From Zeus faber (taxonomy: Eukaryota; Chordata; Actinopteri; Zeiformes; Zeidae), in contig OY482861.1 in assembly GCA_960531495.1 (NCBI GenBank), positions 4,825,001-4,889,000 on the forward strand: a DNA stretch of 64,000 bases, in the 5' to 3' direction. Within the stretch, counting starts at the first letter, position 1, and each line of letters opens with the position of its first letter. This document shows, piece by piece, positions 43,432 to 55,087 of this stretch. The notes under the pieces were generated by a model. That model was not told where the DNA came from, searched no databases, and worked only from the letters and a program-made list of their open reading frames with translations. A program made the translations under genes and the position numbers.

Positions 43432-45789
43432 TTCTTTTATTTTAAATCAAATTGATTTATTTAAAAATTATTTATAAAGCACAGTGTAATCACACTCAAC
43501 TAAAAACAACTGAATTTACCAACCCCAAAGGAGACCAATAGCTTCCCACTTATGAAAGCAACTTCACTTATTCATGATCTGATACATCTGATCATACTAA
43601 TTCATCTTAAATTATCAAAATGTCCATCAATGTTCACTCTCAAAACAGCCTTAATCAAGATAAAGCATACTCACATAATGAAACCAATATTCACAGCACT
43701 CAACCGTATTTAAATCAAATCAGTTTTTCCGCATGTGATCAATCAAATCAATAATACTCCATTAATTAGGCGAATGCCTTGATTAGTCAGTCCGTTGCCC
43801 AGTCTCTTACTAACTCATTGCAAACGCTATATAAGAAAAATAACTACTGTAATCTTATATTTGAGAACAAGCAATCATGTACCTTATAACTAAATGTACA
43901 GGCATATTGGTAAATGCAGGTGAGGTCTGTTGACAGAGTTTGTGGATAAATCATACTGGCCTTATTCACCCTGGATTCAGAATTCTATTGCGCTGTCATC
44001 CGCAAGCTGCCCGTGTCTGTGAAGAACTGCCGGATGTCTTGTCATCTGCCCCTTGGATGATCCAATTCAGACACATTCCATCTTCTCTGTCTTTCCCCCA
44101 GCTTTCACTCAGCAAAGTAAAAGAGAGGACGAAAGAAAAAAGAAAAAAAAAGAACAACACAAGAGTTCAATGTCTTAGGCTCACTCTAAATTCTTATACA
44201 CAATGTAATATAATTCAATGAGACATACATTATCAGCTTTTTTATTTCTTGCGCATTTTAAATAAAGAAATGTTTACTTTTATTCATACGACGCATTTAA
44301 ATCTAAAGAGTATATTAGTCAATCTAATATCACCTCTAATTCATTATTTTTATCTATATTCCACTTAAATTTTATTTCTATTTTTATTTATTTATTTCCT
44401 TCTATCATGCTAAGAAAGGAGAGAGAGAAAAGAGCTTCTTTACAACCCCCTCTTGTCAGGGGGAGTCGACTAAGCACCACCCCTTGCTCCACCTCTTAAA
44501 TGTAGTCACACCTTCCAGTTTGCACTGGTCGTCAGCGAACGAACATCCTGTTTCAGCTCCCCGTCGGAACAGCCCAGCCCAATGCGCCCACGCCCAGAGT
44601 CATAAATCAAAACTGATTCCTTGCAATCAGCAGCCGAAACACAAAAACCTCTTCTTTTGCATCAAAAACCCAACTGTTCCTTCTATTTCACCAAGACTAT
44701 CTGCTGCTTTAACCAACAGAACTCACATCAAGCTCTGTCACACACTTCAAGCACAAAGAAAAAACTCACACACCAACCAAACAATCCACAAATCCTACCC
44801 GTAATTCAGAGCAGGAGATTTTCTTTTCTTTTCTGAATGTGTACATGCATGTGTAGGCAGACTGTTTCTGGGGATTCTAGTACCTCTCTAAAGAAGGCTC
44901 ATTTTGTTATCAAATATATAAAGACCTGTGGAGGTTAATATCCTTTATCAAATGTATAAAACATCCTTGAAAGAAAAAGGCTCATATATATTTATCAAAC
45001 GTCCTTAAAGAAAGGCTCATAATCTTTATCATCATCTTTACAAAGTCCATAAACAGGCTCATATATATTTATCACTAAAACGGCAAGAAATGTTTCTTTT
45101 ATGTATTATTTAACTGCTCACTACGTATGTATACCTATTTAATAACCCATGTATTCTATATATCATTTACACATATACACGAACAATACACAAATCTCTT
45201 TAGCCAGCACACACACACACACACACAGGCACACTCACACCCCAACAGGAAAAAGACATATCAGCATATCAGCATGACCAGCAGTACATCAAATTCTCCA
45301 AAAACTTCTACAGCGCTTGACTTTATACTTTAACGTCGACTCATGTATACTTTTCTAATTTCAGATTTTCACTTTGGCCAGACTTTTAACAATTTATCTT
45401 TTTAATCAGATTCTTTCAGCATGCACTCATTCTCTTAGGCTGGTTTAGCCCTGCTTTTCCCCATTTTTTCTCAAACTTTATTTTTCATCCTTTAAGCCTT
45501 TAACTTGTAACTCTTTTTACTTCACTTTTCATCTTTTTCATCTTACTTTAAGCTTTTAACTTTTATTTCTTTTTCACTTTTTATCTTACTTTAGACTTTT
45601 AACTTTTACCTCTTTTTCACTTTTCATCCTTTTCATCTGACTTTAGGATTTTTAACTTTTATCTCTTTTTCACTTTTCATCCTTTTTCATCTTCATTTTT
45701 TTCACCTTATTTTATTGAGAGTAAATTCCCCTGGCCAGGGGGGAGGCTGCAGCATCGGCAGGCAGCATCGGCAGTTGAGGCCCAGCAGA
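43432..45789 (-). other. ERV-B long leader
   Basis: 2.36 kb, matching the leaders of ERV-A and ERV-C along its length. The purine-rich block lies at about 45470-45720 and the TTTGATAAATATATATGAG block at about 44890-45070. No shared ORF. Confidence 0.72.
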
Positions 45790-45807
45790 TTCTAGTTTGT
45801 GATGCCA
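45790..45807 (-). promoter_or_regulatory. ERV-B primer-binding site
   Basis: Minus strand TGGCATCACAAACTAGAA plus one base, three bases after the LTR; a diverged form of the ERV-A site. Confidence 0.65.
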
Positions 45808-45810
45808 CTT

Positions 45811-46187
45811 TGTAGTTTCTTGATGAATTTGATGCGTTGATGAAGAAGGAGCGACCGCTGACGCTGACTTGAGTAAAATAATAGATTATACAAAAGATAG
45901 ATTAATACAAAAGAACAGCATCAGACCAGACTTTGCCTAGGAAGTCCAGGAGAGAACCAAGCCGGAAGGATTCTCTATTGAATGAAACACGGGCGGTTTC
46001 TTTTATGCTTGCCCAAAGACAATGGTGACCACTTTGTCCCCTACATAGGTCGCAGGACACATTCCACCTCCCTTATGTCCGGGCCCCCGGGCAATGGGCT
46101 CTCTCTCGGGACCCCTGGGACCGTCTCTTAGTAATTATCTTATATGATGGGGCTGTCTTGGGACGCCACACCCTCCAAGACACCTCA
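45811..46187 (-). repeat. ERV-B 5' LTR
   Basis: 377 bp, TGAGGTGT to ACTACA on the minus strand, close to the ERV-A LTR. A short duplication near 45885-45905 replaces the AATAAA of ERV-A with ATTAAT-like words, so the poly(A) signal is probably lost. Confidence 0.85.
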
Positions 46188-46344
46188 CTAGCCTGAGCTC
46201 TTGGGAGAGGGTGTGATGTAAACCAGGGAGAGCTGTCTAAATTCACAGGGAATAAATTTGGGTCTAAATGTTAAACAGCAGCTGTACATCAGATGTACCA
46301 TAAGATTCCGATATAACCAGTCTTACGACATGTCTTGTTGACAT

Positions 46345-46888
46345 TGTGGAAAAAATTCTTCTGCAATGATTGGTGAGGTGCCCGCTACAAGGAAAACAAA
46401 ACTAAGAATATTCAAGATTATTTATTCTGCAGAATAAAGAGAAAGGTTCAGTACTGCTCAAAAGCAGTCTTCTGATCAGTCTCATCTTATTTCTGATCAA
46501 GAGGGCTTTATACAACAACAGAAGGTGTGGCTTGGGTCAGAAGTCATTTACAAGTCTGTGTCCCTAAACTGTGTCCCTGGATGCCAACCTCAAACAGTAA
46601 ATTCAGAGGAACTTGTAAATGACCTGGCAGATGTGGATTACAATCCCTTACAATGCACCTCCAGGCTCCCCTGTGGTTATTCTTAATCTCCTTACAAGGT
46701 AAACAGGACCAAATGTGATCTGGTTGTTCCATGTTAGAATCGACATTGTAGAGAGAAAGAACATTTCTCTTACCATAAAGTTGGGGGGTCCTGGGAAAAC
46801 AGAGACAATTTTAAAAAAGACGCCCCCTCTGGAGGTAGAGGCCTTTGTCGTCATTCAAAATAAATGATCATAAGCATTTTTTCTCACA
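46345..46888 (-). mobile_element. LTR of family 2, leftward
   Basis: 544 bp, same length and ends as the solo LTR at 19139-19682. No primer-binding site follows and flanks ACAT and TTTC do not match, so it may be a rearranged solo LTR. It carries the TTTATTCTGCAGAATAAA palindrome at 46421-46438. Confidence 0.8.
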
Positions 46889-46967
46889 TTTCCTACTTTT
46901 GTTCCTACTGGAACAACACCTTAAGGAAAAATTAATGTAAACAACACAAATAGGAAGAGTAATGACA

Positions 46968-47433
46968 TGTGAGAGAAAACCATTTGTCTCTGTTTCCCCA
47001 GGAACCTCCCACAGTTTATGTAAAGAGAAATGTTTTGCTCCCTACAATGTCAATTCTAACATGAAAGAATCAGATCACATTTGGCCCTGTTTACCTTCTA
47101 TGCAGATGAAGAAACTCAACAGAGGAGCCTAGAGGTGCATTGTCATGCAACCCGCGTCTGCCAGATCAAGTTTGCAAGTACCTGTTAATTTCATTGTCTC
47201 GGGATGGCACCCAGGCAGACAGTTGGGGGAATGCAGACTTGTAGGAGACCTCTGACACAAGCCACACACTGTTTTTTGTATAGAGTCTCCTGTCTTTAGA
47301 AATGATATCAGAATCTTTGAATCTCTGAATCTTTCTGCTTATTCTGCAGAATAAATATCTTGAATATTCTCAGTTGTTTTCTTGTAGCGGGCCGATTAAC
47401 CTCACTGATCTTTGCATAAGAATTTCTTCCACA
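46968..47433 (+). repeat. LTR of family 2, rightward (right core copy)
   Basis: 466 bp, shorter than its relatives by internal loss, TGTGAGAG to TTCCACA. An AATAAA lies near 47350. Followed by a primer-binding site and leader, so it is the 5' LTR of whatever lies to its right. The preceding 4 bases are GACA; the matching downstream flank is not in the window. Confidence 0.82.
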
Positions 47434-47437
47434 GTTT

Positions 47438-47455
47438 TGGCATCACGACCAGGAT
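47438..47455 (+). promoter_or_regulatory. Primer-binding site of family 2 (right copy)
   Basis: TGGCATCACGACCAGGAT, four bases after the LTR. It differs at one position from the ERV-A site although the LTRs are unrelated by eye. Confidence 0.75.
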
Positions 47456-50302
47456 TTCTGCTTGGTTCGGTTGGACCTTTTTCATGCCCAGGTTGTGTGC
47501 ACAACGGCAGGCAGGAACCAACCGTAAAGACATCCGAGAAGGAGTCGCGTGGACATCCAGCAGAGACAACATGAAATTCCCGAACAAATTAAGGTGAGGA
47601 CTAACTGAGATATTGTACTGATCAGAGAAGAAGTAGAAGCTATTGTTTGTAAGAAAATAGCTCTGAGTAACCTTTTTTGTTAACTCAGGAACCCCACCCC
47701 TCACACGTATGGGCTTTTTGCGTGCGGCGCAACTAGGACAGGGTAGTGGATAATCGGTCTAAAAAACCGCGGACGTGGCCAATATTGTATCGATCAAGAG
47801 GATCATGGGTTTTTGTTGTTTATCTTTATTTTTTTAATTTTTTTTTTTTTTTCAAGAATAACTCAACATTATTGAATACATAATATTATAGAGTATTGTT
47901 GATTCCTCCTAGCGGAAGCATTGAGAGACTTCTGGTGTTGTAGAAATTCAATAAATTTAATTAATAACTACAGTAAAATTGATTATAAAGAAAAGCAAAT
48001 AGAAATAAAATCAAGACAATAATAATAATTGTTATTATTATAATTTAAATTGTTGTTTTGTTTATTGTTTTTTTACTATTTTGTTTAGATTTCATTTTGG
48101 AGGTATTGATAATCCAGCTATGCAACTTAGTTTCTAACTAGTTTCAGTAAGTTTTTAATGAGTTAGGAGAACGGAGTTCAAGGGCCCACTGTGTGACTCT
48201 GTTTGCAGTATAATATACTTTCACATAGATCCTGTGTGATCAAATTGGTGTCTGGCCGATTGATCACTCTGGAAAACATATGGATGAGATGAGTTCGGAG
48301 AGATTTTATCAGTTTCTTGGGTTTTGTTTAGCCTCCTGGCTGATACAAATCTCAATGAAACAAGAAAATGTATAACGCAAGATAAGCGTGGTATGTGTGC
48401 TGTACATAACATGTTAAACTAGTTTCACATATGAGTCCTTGGTGTAAAAGTAGCATTATAATCTGAAATATCTGGTAGGATTGCTAGAAAGGATACCGTA
48501 AGGTTTCAAATGAATTGACAATGAAAGTGGAAAAGTCTGCCCATGATGCATTTGGGATTCTTTGTTTAGGATGAAACTTGGAGAAGAGTGCGTGTAAAAG
48601 TCATTTTAGTAGGATATTGGTTCAGCAGAGGAAGCTGCAGAACTGGATAATTTAACTAATAGTAAAATGTTGTACAACAGAGATCTATGCTGTGGTAGTA
48701 TGAATAGATATTGCACGGTTTGAACTTTTGGAATGTGTTTAGAGAGATGATTGTGATAATAGTTGGAAAGTGTTTTTGGTTCATTAAATGCGACTTTGGT
48801 AAGAGTAGGAGTATGGTGAGTTGTTTTTTTTAAGTACTATAGTTTGTGCTTTGTTAATAGATTTTATGGAAAAGCATTCCAAAATTGGTAAAACTAAATT
48901 GAACAATATAAATAAAAAAAAATCTGCTTCCAAAATATGTTTTAAGACATCGCGGAGAGCAGATATGATGCATATGATATGATGCAGCAGAAATGAATTA
49001 GTTTTTTGGTTCATAAAGGGTTATTCTTTTTTAAATTTACTTTATTTTTCCCTTTTGTGTTCTTGTGTCAAAGTAATCTGCTGGTTGAGATAAGATAATC
49101 CTTTATCTATCCCACAGAGGGATAGTCTGCAGCGTTACAGCAGTAACAAATTGAATGGCACAAAGCATTAGTAAATTAGTAATTCTAAATCAAATGATAA
49201 GATTAATAACTAAATAGTATAGATGAAACACTATACATTAAATAATGATATTGATGAGTGAATTTAGATTTGGTGTGATCTACAACTGTGTTTGTATGTT
49301 TCGAATCTTTACCGATTACCTTTTGTTTTTCTCAGTAAGGCAGGTCATTGTTTATGAATAAGGTAGATGTTGATATACAGTATAAAATTCAACAAGTAGT
49401 TTAATAAAGAGGAATAATTGTTTTGTTTTGTATCCAAGAGAGGTAATGGATTGTGTACATTCGCTTAGTAAAAAAAAAACCACTTAAATAAATGTGAAAT
49501 ACATTGGCCAGCTAGATGTTTTTTTTAAATTTGGACATTCAAAAATTGTAAGTTTAAACTTGAGAATTTCTTGTGATCCGATTAATGTTGTAATTATATA
49601 TTGATGAATTAACCAACCCATCTATTTAGTGTTTTAGTTCTGCAGTTTTAAGCAGGAATCCACTGACTGCAGTTTTGACCAGTGTAGATGTGACTGCGTC
49701 TGATTGAGAAGACTTGGAGGACTGACAAAGAGATCAGATCAAAGAGAATTGCTCTACAATTGAGTAAGGCCATAACATGTCCAGCATTCAAAGGTCCTTG
49801 TAAATTATTAATGTTATTACTATTTGTATTTAACTGATTTGCAATTTGAATTTTTTAATAGGCTCAATTGGAATTATTTTGAGATGATATGCATGCAAGT
49901 ATATAAATCGAGAGACCTTGATTGAATTTAGCTCTATATCCCATATTGAGCTCAATCAATTAAAATTTACAAAAGCATCAGATATTATAGAGTGCATTAT
50001 AGAACCAGAATAATTCTTGATTAGTTCTTATTTTAATATGACATTCTAGTTGTCTAGTCTAGTTGTTGAAACAATCTTCAGAAGCTGAGTTAAGGATTAC
50101 TGTGTTAACACTCAGGGACACTGTTGTCAGAGCACCCTGGAGTGATTATCTCTATGACACTGCTTCCGACAGTGGTAGACCTTTGCTTTCATCTTATGAT
50201 AATGTATGAGAACAATACATTAACCACCTGAGGGTTTTTTCACACAAACCCAAAAGTCTGATATCCTGCTGAGAGACTTGCCTACTCCTGAATTTCTGAG
50301 AA
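47456..50302 (+). other. Core repeat, copy 3 (first part) with leader
   Basis: Begins with a leader that has a splice-donor-like AAGGTGAGG at about 47591-47599, then AT-rich non-coding sequence matching copy 1 in reverse (8594-9462, then 3045 down to about 900). No gag or other gene is visible. The site where ERV-A sits in copy 1 is unoccupied here near 48330-48345. Confidence 0.72.
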
Positions 50303-50850
50303 TGTTAGGCCCACGGCCTCCCAGCGCCACTAGAGGTCGCCCTTGCCCCATCAGCAGCTCCCTACTCAAGCCCAATTGCACACACCTGGGATCAATTACC
50401 TGCACAGTATTTAGTCCCAGCTTCCTAGTCATTCCTTGCCAGACCGTCAGCTAGCTTTCCCGAGTTGTAGCGCTATTGGCTCCCTTCCAAGTTCCTGGTG
50501 CATATTCCTAGTTCCTAGTTTATGTCTCGTTGTTTCGTCTTCCCCTTACCTGCTTGTCTCCTCTCGTCGACCCAGTCCGTCTCTCCAAACCCAGCCAGCC
50601 CGGTTTACCTGCCTGTCTCCGCTTGTCGACCAAGGCTGCCCGTCCATCTCCATCCAGCCTGATTCCCCGTCTCTCCACCTGGACCCTGGCCCCATCTCCT
50701 GGTCATCATCATCCCTGCCCTGCCCTGCTCCATCCCTACCCGACCGGGTCCCCCCGGCCAGCTCCACCATGCCGGCTAATAAACATCCTTTGCCTGCCTT
50801 CCGTCTCCCTGTGTTGTGCGTTTGGGTCTCTTCCAGTTCTGGTCGTGACA
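50303..50850 (+). repeat. Gypsy-C 5' LTR
   Basis: 548 bp, TGTTAGGCCC to TCGTGACA, with AATAAACATCC near 50780. No TGG-type primer site directly follows; the sequence after it is GTACGTTCTGGCC. Confidence 0.92.
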
Positions 50851-50871
50851 GTACGTTCTGGCCAGGAAAAC

Positions 50872-51830
50872 ATGGACCCAGCCGACACAGAAGGGCTCCG
50901 CCGCGCACTCCGGGACAAAGGAGTGTTGCTTGGGCAACATGACCAGGCCCTCCGGGACATCGCGGAATTCCTCCGAACCATCTCGGCGGCCGTCAGCAGC
51001 CTGCAGGGTCCTCCGGCCCTCGTGGCCCCCCCTGCTCCTCCGACCCGCCCTTCTTCCCCCACCAGGGCTCCCAGCGCCTCTCTCGTCCCCCCTGAGCCCC
51101 ACGTTCCGGCTCCAGCGCCTCACGACGGCAAATTCGGCACCTGCCGCGCCTTCCTCGTGCAGGGCGCGGTGGTTTTTAAACAGCGGCCGTCGTCGTACGC
51201 CTCCGATAGTGCCCGCATCGCGTTCCTCATCTCCTGCCTGAGGGGGGCGGCTGGCTCACCCGCGAAATGAGGAGAATCTTCAACCACCCAGTTGGCGGCA
51301 AGGGGGCCGCCAGAAGACTCCTCTCCCTCCGCCAGGGTTCCCATAGCGTCGCCTCCCTCATCGTCGAGTTCCGGACTCTAGCCACAGAAAGCGGCTGGGA
51401 TGACGGAGCCCTGCAGGACGTGTTTCAGCGCGCCCTGAACGACGAGTTGCTGGACGAGTTGGCGCAGCGGGAAGAGCCCACGGACCTGGACCAACTAGTG
51501 GAGACCGCCATCCGCCTGGACAACTGGCTACGGGAGCGCCAGCGCGAGAGGGAGGGGGCGAGACTCCAGTCCGTGCCTCCTGCCTGGGCGGCCACGCCCC
51601 GGTCTCCAGCACCCGCTACTCTTGGGCGCCTCAGAAGTCCCCCGACTGTCTCGGATGCCGAGCCAATGCAACTTGGTCGCTCCCGGATTTCCCCCGAGGA
51701 GCAAGCACGCCGCATACAGACCGGCGCCTGTCTGTATTGGGGCCGGCTGGGTCTCCTCCGAGCCACCTGCCTGGTCCGGCCACGAAAGGGCGACTCCTCG
51801 GTAGAGTTACGTTCCGGTTGCTCCAGCGCC
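50872..51830 (+). pseudogene. Gypsy-C gag
   Basis: Starts MDPADTEGLRRALR at 50872, the start I recognise from this common fish element group. A frameshift at about 51265 moves it to the frame beginning MRRIFNHPVGGKG. Capsid-like parts include FGTCRAFLVQ, LLSLRQGSHSVASL and LDQLVETAIRLDNWLRER. The zinc knuckle is decayed: CLYWGRLGLLRATC keeps the first and last Cys but has Trp for Cys and lacks the His. Confidence 0.78.
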
Positions 51831-52440
51831 AACCCTCTCTCCCGTCCGCTGCTCCCAGTTACCCTTTCGTGGGGAGATATAACACTCTCTTCCTCCGCTC
51901 TCATAGATTCCGGGGCGGATGCGAGTTTTCTCGACCAGGGACTAGCACGCCAGCTAAGGCTGACACCCGTCCCTCTCCCCGCACCGCTCAAGGTCAAGGG
52001 GCTGAACAGGTCACATCTGACCCGGATTACCCACCAGACAGCTCCCCTCAAGCTGCTACTCTCCGACAACCACCGTGAGTCCTTAAGGTTCTTCCTCATT
52101 GATTCCCCACTGAACCCCGTGGTTCTGGGGTACCCCTGGCTCCAGACCCACAACCCTCAGATGGACTGGCGCTCAGGCAGCGTGAGCTGCTGGAGCACAC
52201 ACTGTCATGCCCACTGCCTCCGCTCGGCCTCAACCCCGCCGCCGGGCGCACCACCGGGGGTCCCCAAGAGCCCTGACCTGCCCTCGGTTCCGTCGCAATA
52301 TCTGGACCTGGCCCCGGTCTTCAGCAAGCAGGGGGCGCTATCCTTACTACCTCATCGCCCCTACGACTGCGCAATCAACCTCCTGCCAGGCGCCCCCCTC
52401 CCCTGCAGTCGCCTGTATAACATCTCCCGGCTGAACAGGA
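51831..52440 (+). pseudogene. Gypsy-C protease and linker
   Basis: Continues in frame from gag. ALIDSGADASFLD (about 51897-51935) is the protease active site, with DSG intact. NPVVLGYPWLQTHNP marks its end. The linker has SQYLDLAPVFSKQGA and LPHRPYDCAI, the usual lead into RT. A frameshift near 52436 separates it from RT. Confidence 0.82.
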
Positions 52441-53370
52441 GGCAATGGAAACTTACATCCGCGACTCTCTCGCTGCCGGGATTATTCGCCCCTCGTCTTC
52501 TCCACTAGGTGTAGGGTTCTTTTTTGTGGCAAAGAAGGACAAGACCCTCCGTCCTTGCATTGATTTCAGGGGACTTAACGACATCACTATCAAAGACAAG
52601 TACCCCTTGCCCCTGATGGATTCAGTCTTCGTCCCCATCCAGGGTGCCACCCACTTTTCCAAGCTCGACCTCCGCAACACTTACCACCTGGTCCGCATCC
52701 GCGAAGGGGACGAGTGGAAGACCGTGTTCAACACCCCGCTAGGACACTTCGAGTATCTTGTTATGCCCTTTGGTCTGTCAAATGCCCCAGCGGTCTTCCA
52801 GGCCCTAATTAACGATGTCCTCCGGGACATGCTCAACTCATTTGTCTTTGTGTCCCTCGACGACATCTTGATTTTCTCAAATCCCTCTCCGACCACTTAA
52901 AACATGTACGCCTGGTGCTGCAGCGCCTCCTGGAGAACCGTCTGTTTGTTAAGGCCGAGAAGTGTGTCTTCCATGTTCCGTCCATTTCCTTCCTAGGCTT
53001 CATCATTGGCAGAGGGAGGCTGGAGATGGACCCCAAGAAGGTGGCCGCTGTGTTGGAGTGGCCAACTCCAGCCAATAGGAAGCAGCTCCAACGGTTCCTC
53101 GGGTTCGCAAACTTCTACCGGCGCTTCATCCGTAACTTCAGCCGCATCGCTGCTCCCCTCTCAGCCCTTACCTCCACTGCAGTGGCCTTTAAGTGGACCC
53201 CCGCGGCCGAGGCCGCATTCCTCGACCTCAGGAGTCGCTTGTCGTCGGCCCCAGTCTTGGCCCAGCCCAACGCCAACCTCCAGTTCGTGGTAGAGGTGGA
53301 CGCTTCAGACACGGGGGTAGGAGCATTACTTTCTCAGCGCTCTCCAACCGGTAAGCTCCACCCCTGTGCC
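52441..53370 (+). pseudogene. Gypsy-C reverse transcriptase
   Basis: Two frames. 52445-52900 has [33 protein letters not shown] (motif A), MPFGLSNAP (motif B) and [10 protein letters not shown], where the Tyr of YLDD is Ser. A frameshift near 52895 leads to 52915-53370 with FLGFIIGRG and [12 protein letters not shown] (thumb). The changed catalytic motif and the frameshift mean no active enzyme. Confidence 0.87.
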
Positions 53371-53680
53371 TTCTGTCCCGCAGGTTCACCCCACCCAAGC
53401 GCAACTATGACGTGGGTAACGGGGAACTCCTGGCCGTCAAACTAGCCCTGGAGGAGTGGCGCCACTGGCTTGAGGGAGCAATCCACCCCTTCGTCGTCTG
53501 GACCGATCATAAGAACTTGGCCTATATCCGGACGGCGAAGTGGCTCAACTCCCGGCAGGCCAGGTGGGCGTTGTTTTTTTCGGCCGGTTTAACTTCTCTC
53601 TATCCTACCGCCCAGGAACCAAGAACACCAAACCTGACGCCCTGTCCCGTGTGTTCGCGCCAGAGGAGAAGATAGGGGAT
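53371..53680 (+). pseudogene. Gypsy-C RNase H
   Basis: The upstream frame carries [17 protein letters not shown] (first catalytic Asp, near 53290-53335). After a frameshift near 53375 the next frame has [20 protein letters not shown] and [13 protein letters not shown]. Another near 53575 leads to [15 protein letters not shown], the end of the domain. Confidence 0.83.
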
Positions 53681-54590
53681 CCAGAACCCATCCTTCCACC
53701 CCTGTGCCTTGCTGCCACACACACCTGGGAGATCGAGTCCCTCGTCACCCAAGCGCAGGAACACCAGCCCGACCCAGGTACCGGACCCCCTAACTGCCTG
53801 TTCGTCCCTTACTCCGGACACTCCCAGGTTCTGCAGTGGGCCCATGCCTCCCGCCTCAGCTGCCATCCCGGGATCACCCGCACCCTGGCCGTCTTCCACC
53901 AGCGCTTCTGGTGGCCGACCCTGCTCCCTGACAAGGGGGCATGACCTCCACCCGACCCCGCTCCGCTCTCCTCCGCCCATTACCCATCCCGAGCAGGCAG
54001 CCCACTTCCTCGCCCTGCCCAAACTACCATCGGCAAGGGAGACCGCAGACCTGCTGGTGGCCGAGGTGTTCCGCCGCCATGGCATCCCGGCAGAGGTGGT
54101 GTCGGACAGAGGACCCCAGTTCACCTCCCAGGTCTGGCGCGCCTTCTGCTCGGCCCTGGGGGCACAAGTCAGTCTCTCCTCCGGTTTCCACCCCCAGACC
54201 AACGGCCAGACGGAGCGGGCAAACCAGGAGGTGGAGGCCATGCTCCGCTGCCTGACAACCACCAGCCCCACCTCCTGGAGCGACCAGCTGCCGTGGGCCG
54301 AATACGCCCACAACACCCTGGTGAACGCCTCCTCCGGCCTGTCGCCCTTCCAATGCTCTCTTCCACCACCCCCCCGCACCATCGACGGTAACCCGGCCTC
54401 CACAGTGCGGCGCCTGCTGGATGTGTGGCACCGGGGGAGGGGCTTCCAGTACCTCGTGGACTGGGAGGGGTACGGTCCGGAGGAACGCTCCTGGGTCCCC
54501 TGGAGACAGAACCTGGATGCCTCCCTCATCTGGGATTTCAATCGAACTCGCCCTTCCGGTTTCAGGTGTCCGACAAGGGGCGTCCGTAGG
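53681..54590 (+). pseudogene. Gypsy-C integrase with chromodomain
   Basis: Zinc-binding part: [21 protein letters not shown] deletion at about 53940-54000 removes the C-C pair and the first catalytic Asp; the core resumes at [20 protein letters not shown], with [13 protein letters not shown] (second Asp) and [12 protein letters not shown] (Glu). A second deletion at about 54365 joins FQCSL to a chromodomain, [20 protein letters not shown] and RSWVPW. Chromodomains of this group target insertion to modified histones. Inactive. Confidence 0.85.
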
Positions 54591-54601
54591 GGGGGGGGTA
54601 C

Positions 54602-55087
54602 TTTTAGGCCCACGGCCTCCCAGTGCCACTAGAGGTCGCCCTTGCCCCATCTGCAGCTCCCTACTCGGGCCCAATTGCACACACCTGGGATCAATTACCT
54701 GCACAGTATTTAGTCTCAGCTTCCCGGCCATTCCTAGCCAGACCGTCAACTAGCTTACCCGAGTTGTACAGCTACTGGCTCCCTTCCAAGTTCCTAGCTC
54801 CTAGGGCTTGTTTCTAGTTCCTAGTTTATGTCTCGTCTCTTCTTCCCCTTACCTGCTTGTCTCCTCTCGTCGACCAAGGCTGCCCGTCCATCTCCATCCA
54901 GCCTGGTTCCCCGTCTCTCCACCCGGATCCTGGACCCCATCTCCTGGTCATCATCATCCCTGCCCTGCCCTGCTCCATCCCTACCCGACCGGGTCCCCCC
55001 GGCCAGCTCCACCGTCCCGGCTAATAAACATCCTTTGCCTGCTTTCCGTCTCCCTGTGTCATGCGTCTCCCAGTTCTGGTCGTGACA
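54602..55087 (+). repeat. Gypsy-C 3' LTR
   Basis: 486 bp, about 60 bp shorter than the 5' LTR through internal loss. It starts TTTTAGG, so the terminal TG is mutated. A G-run of about 10 followed by TAC precedes it, the polypurine tract. Confidence 0.9.

Larger units (their letters stand above)
38477..46187 (-). mobile_element. ERV-B: 3'-truncated endogenous retrovirus
   Basis: Same family as ERV-A and ERV-C. Order on the minus strand: 5' LTR (45811-46187), primer-binding site, 2.4-kb leader, gag, protease, RT and the start of RNase H, then an abrupt break at about 38476 with no 3' LTR. It alone keeps the capsid region. A 735-bp repeat insertion (39866-40598) lies between protease and RT. 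Multiple stops and frameshifts make it non-functional. Confidence 0.88.
50303..55087 (+). mobile_element. Gypsy-C: chromodomain Ty3/Gypsy element
   Basis: 4.8 kb with LTRs 50303-50850 and 54602-55087, a perfect 5-bp target duplication GAGAA (50298-50302 and 55088-55092), and the empty site preserved in core copy 1 at 896-900. It contains gag, protease, RT, RNase H, integrase and a C-terminal chromodomain. Broken by at least five frameshifts and two internal deletions in the integrase region. It is GC-rich compared with its surroundings. Confidence 0.93.

Noticed and set aside
51425-52153. 242-residue minus-strand frame in Gypsy-C
   Set aside because: Antisense shadow of gag-protease caused by high GC content.
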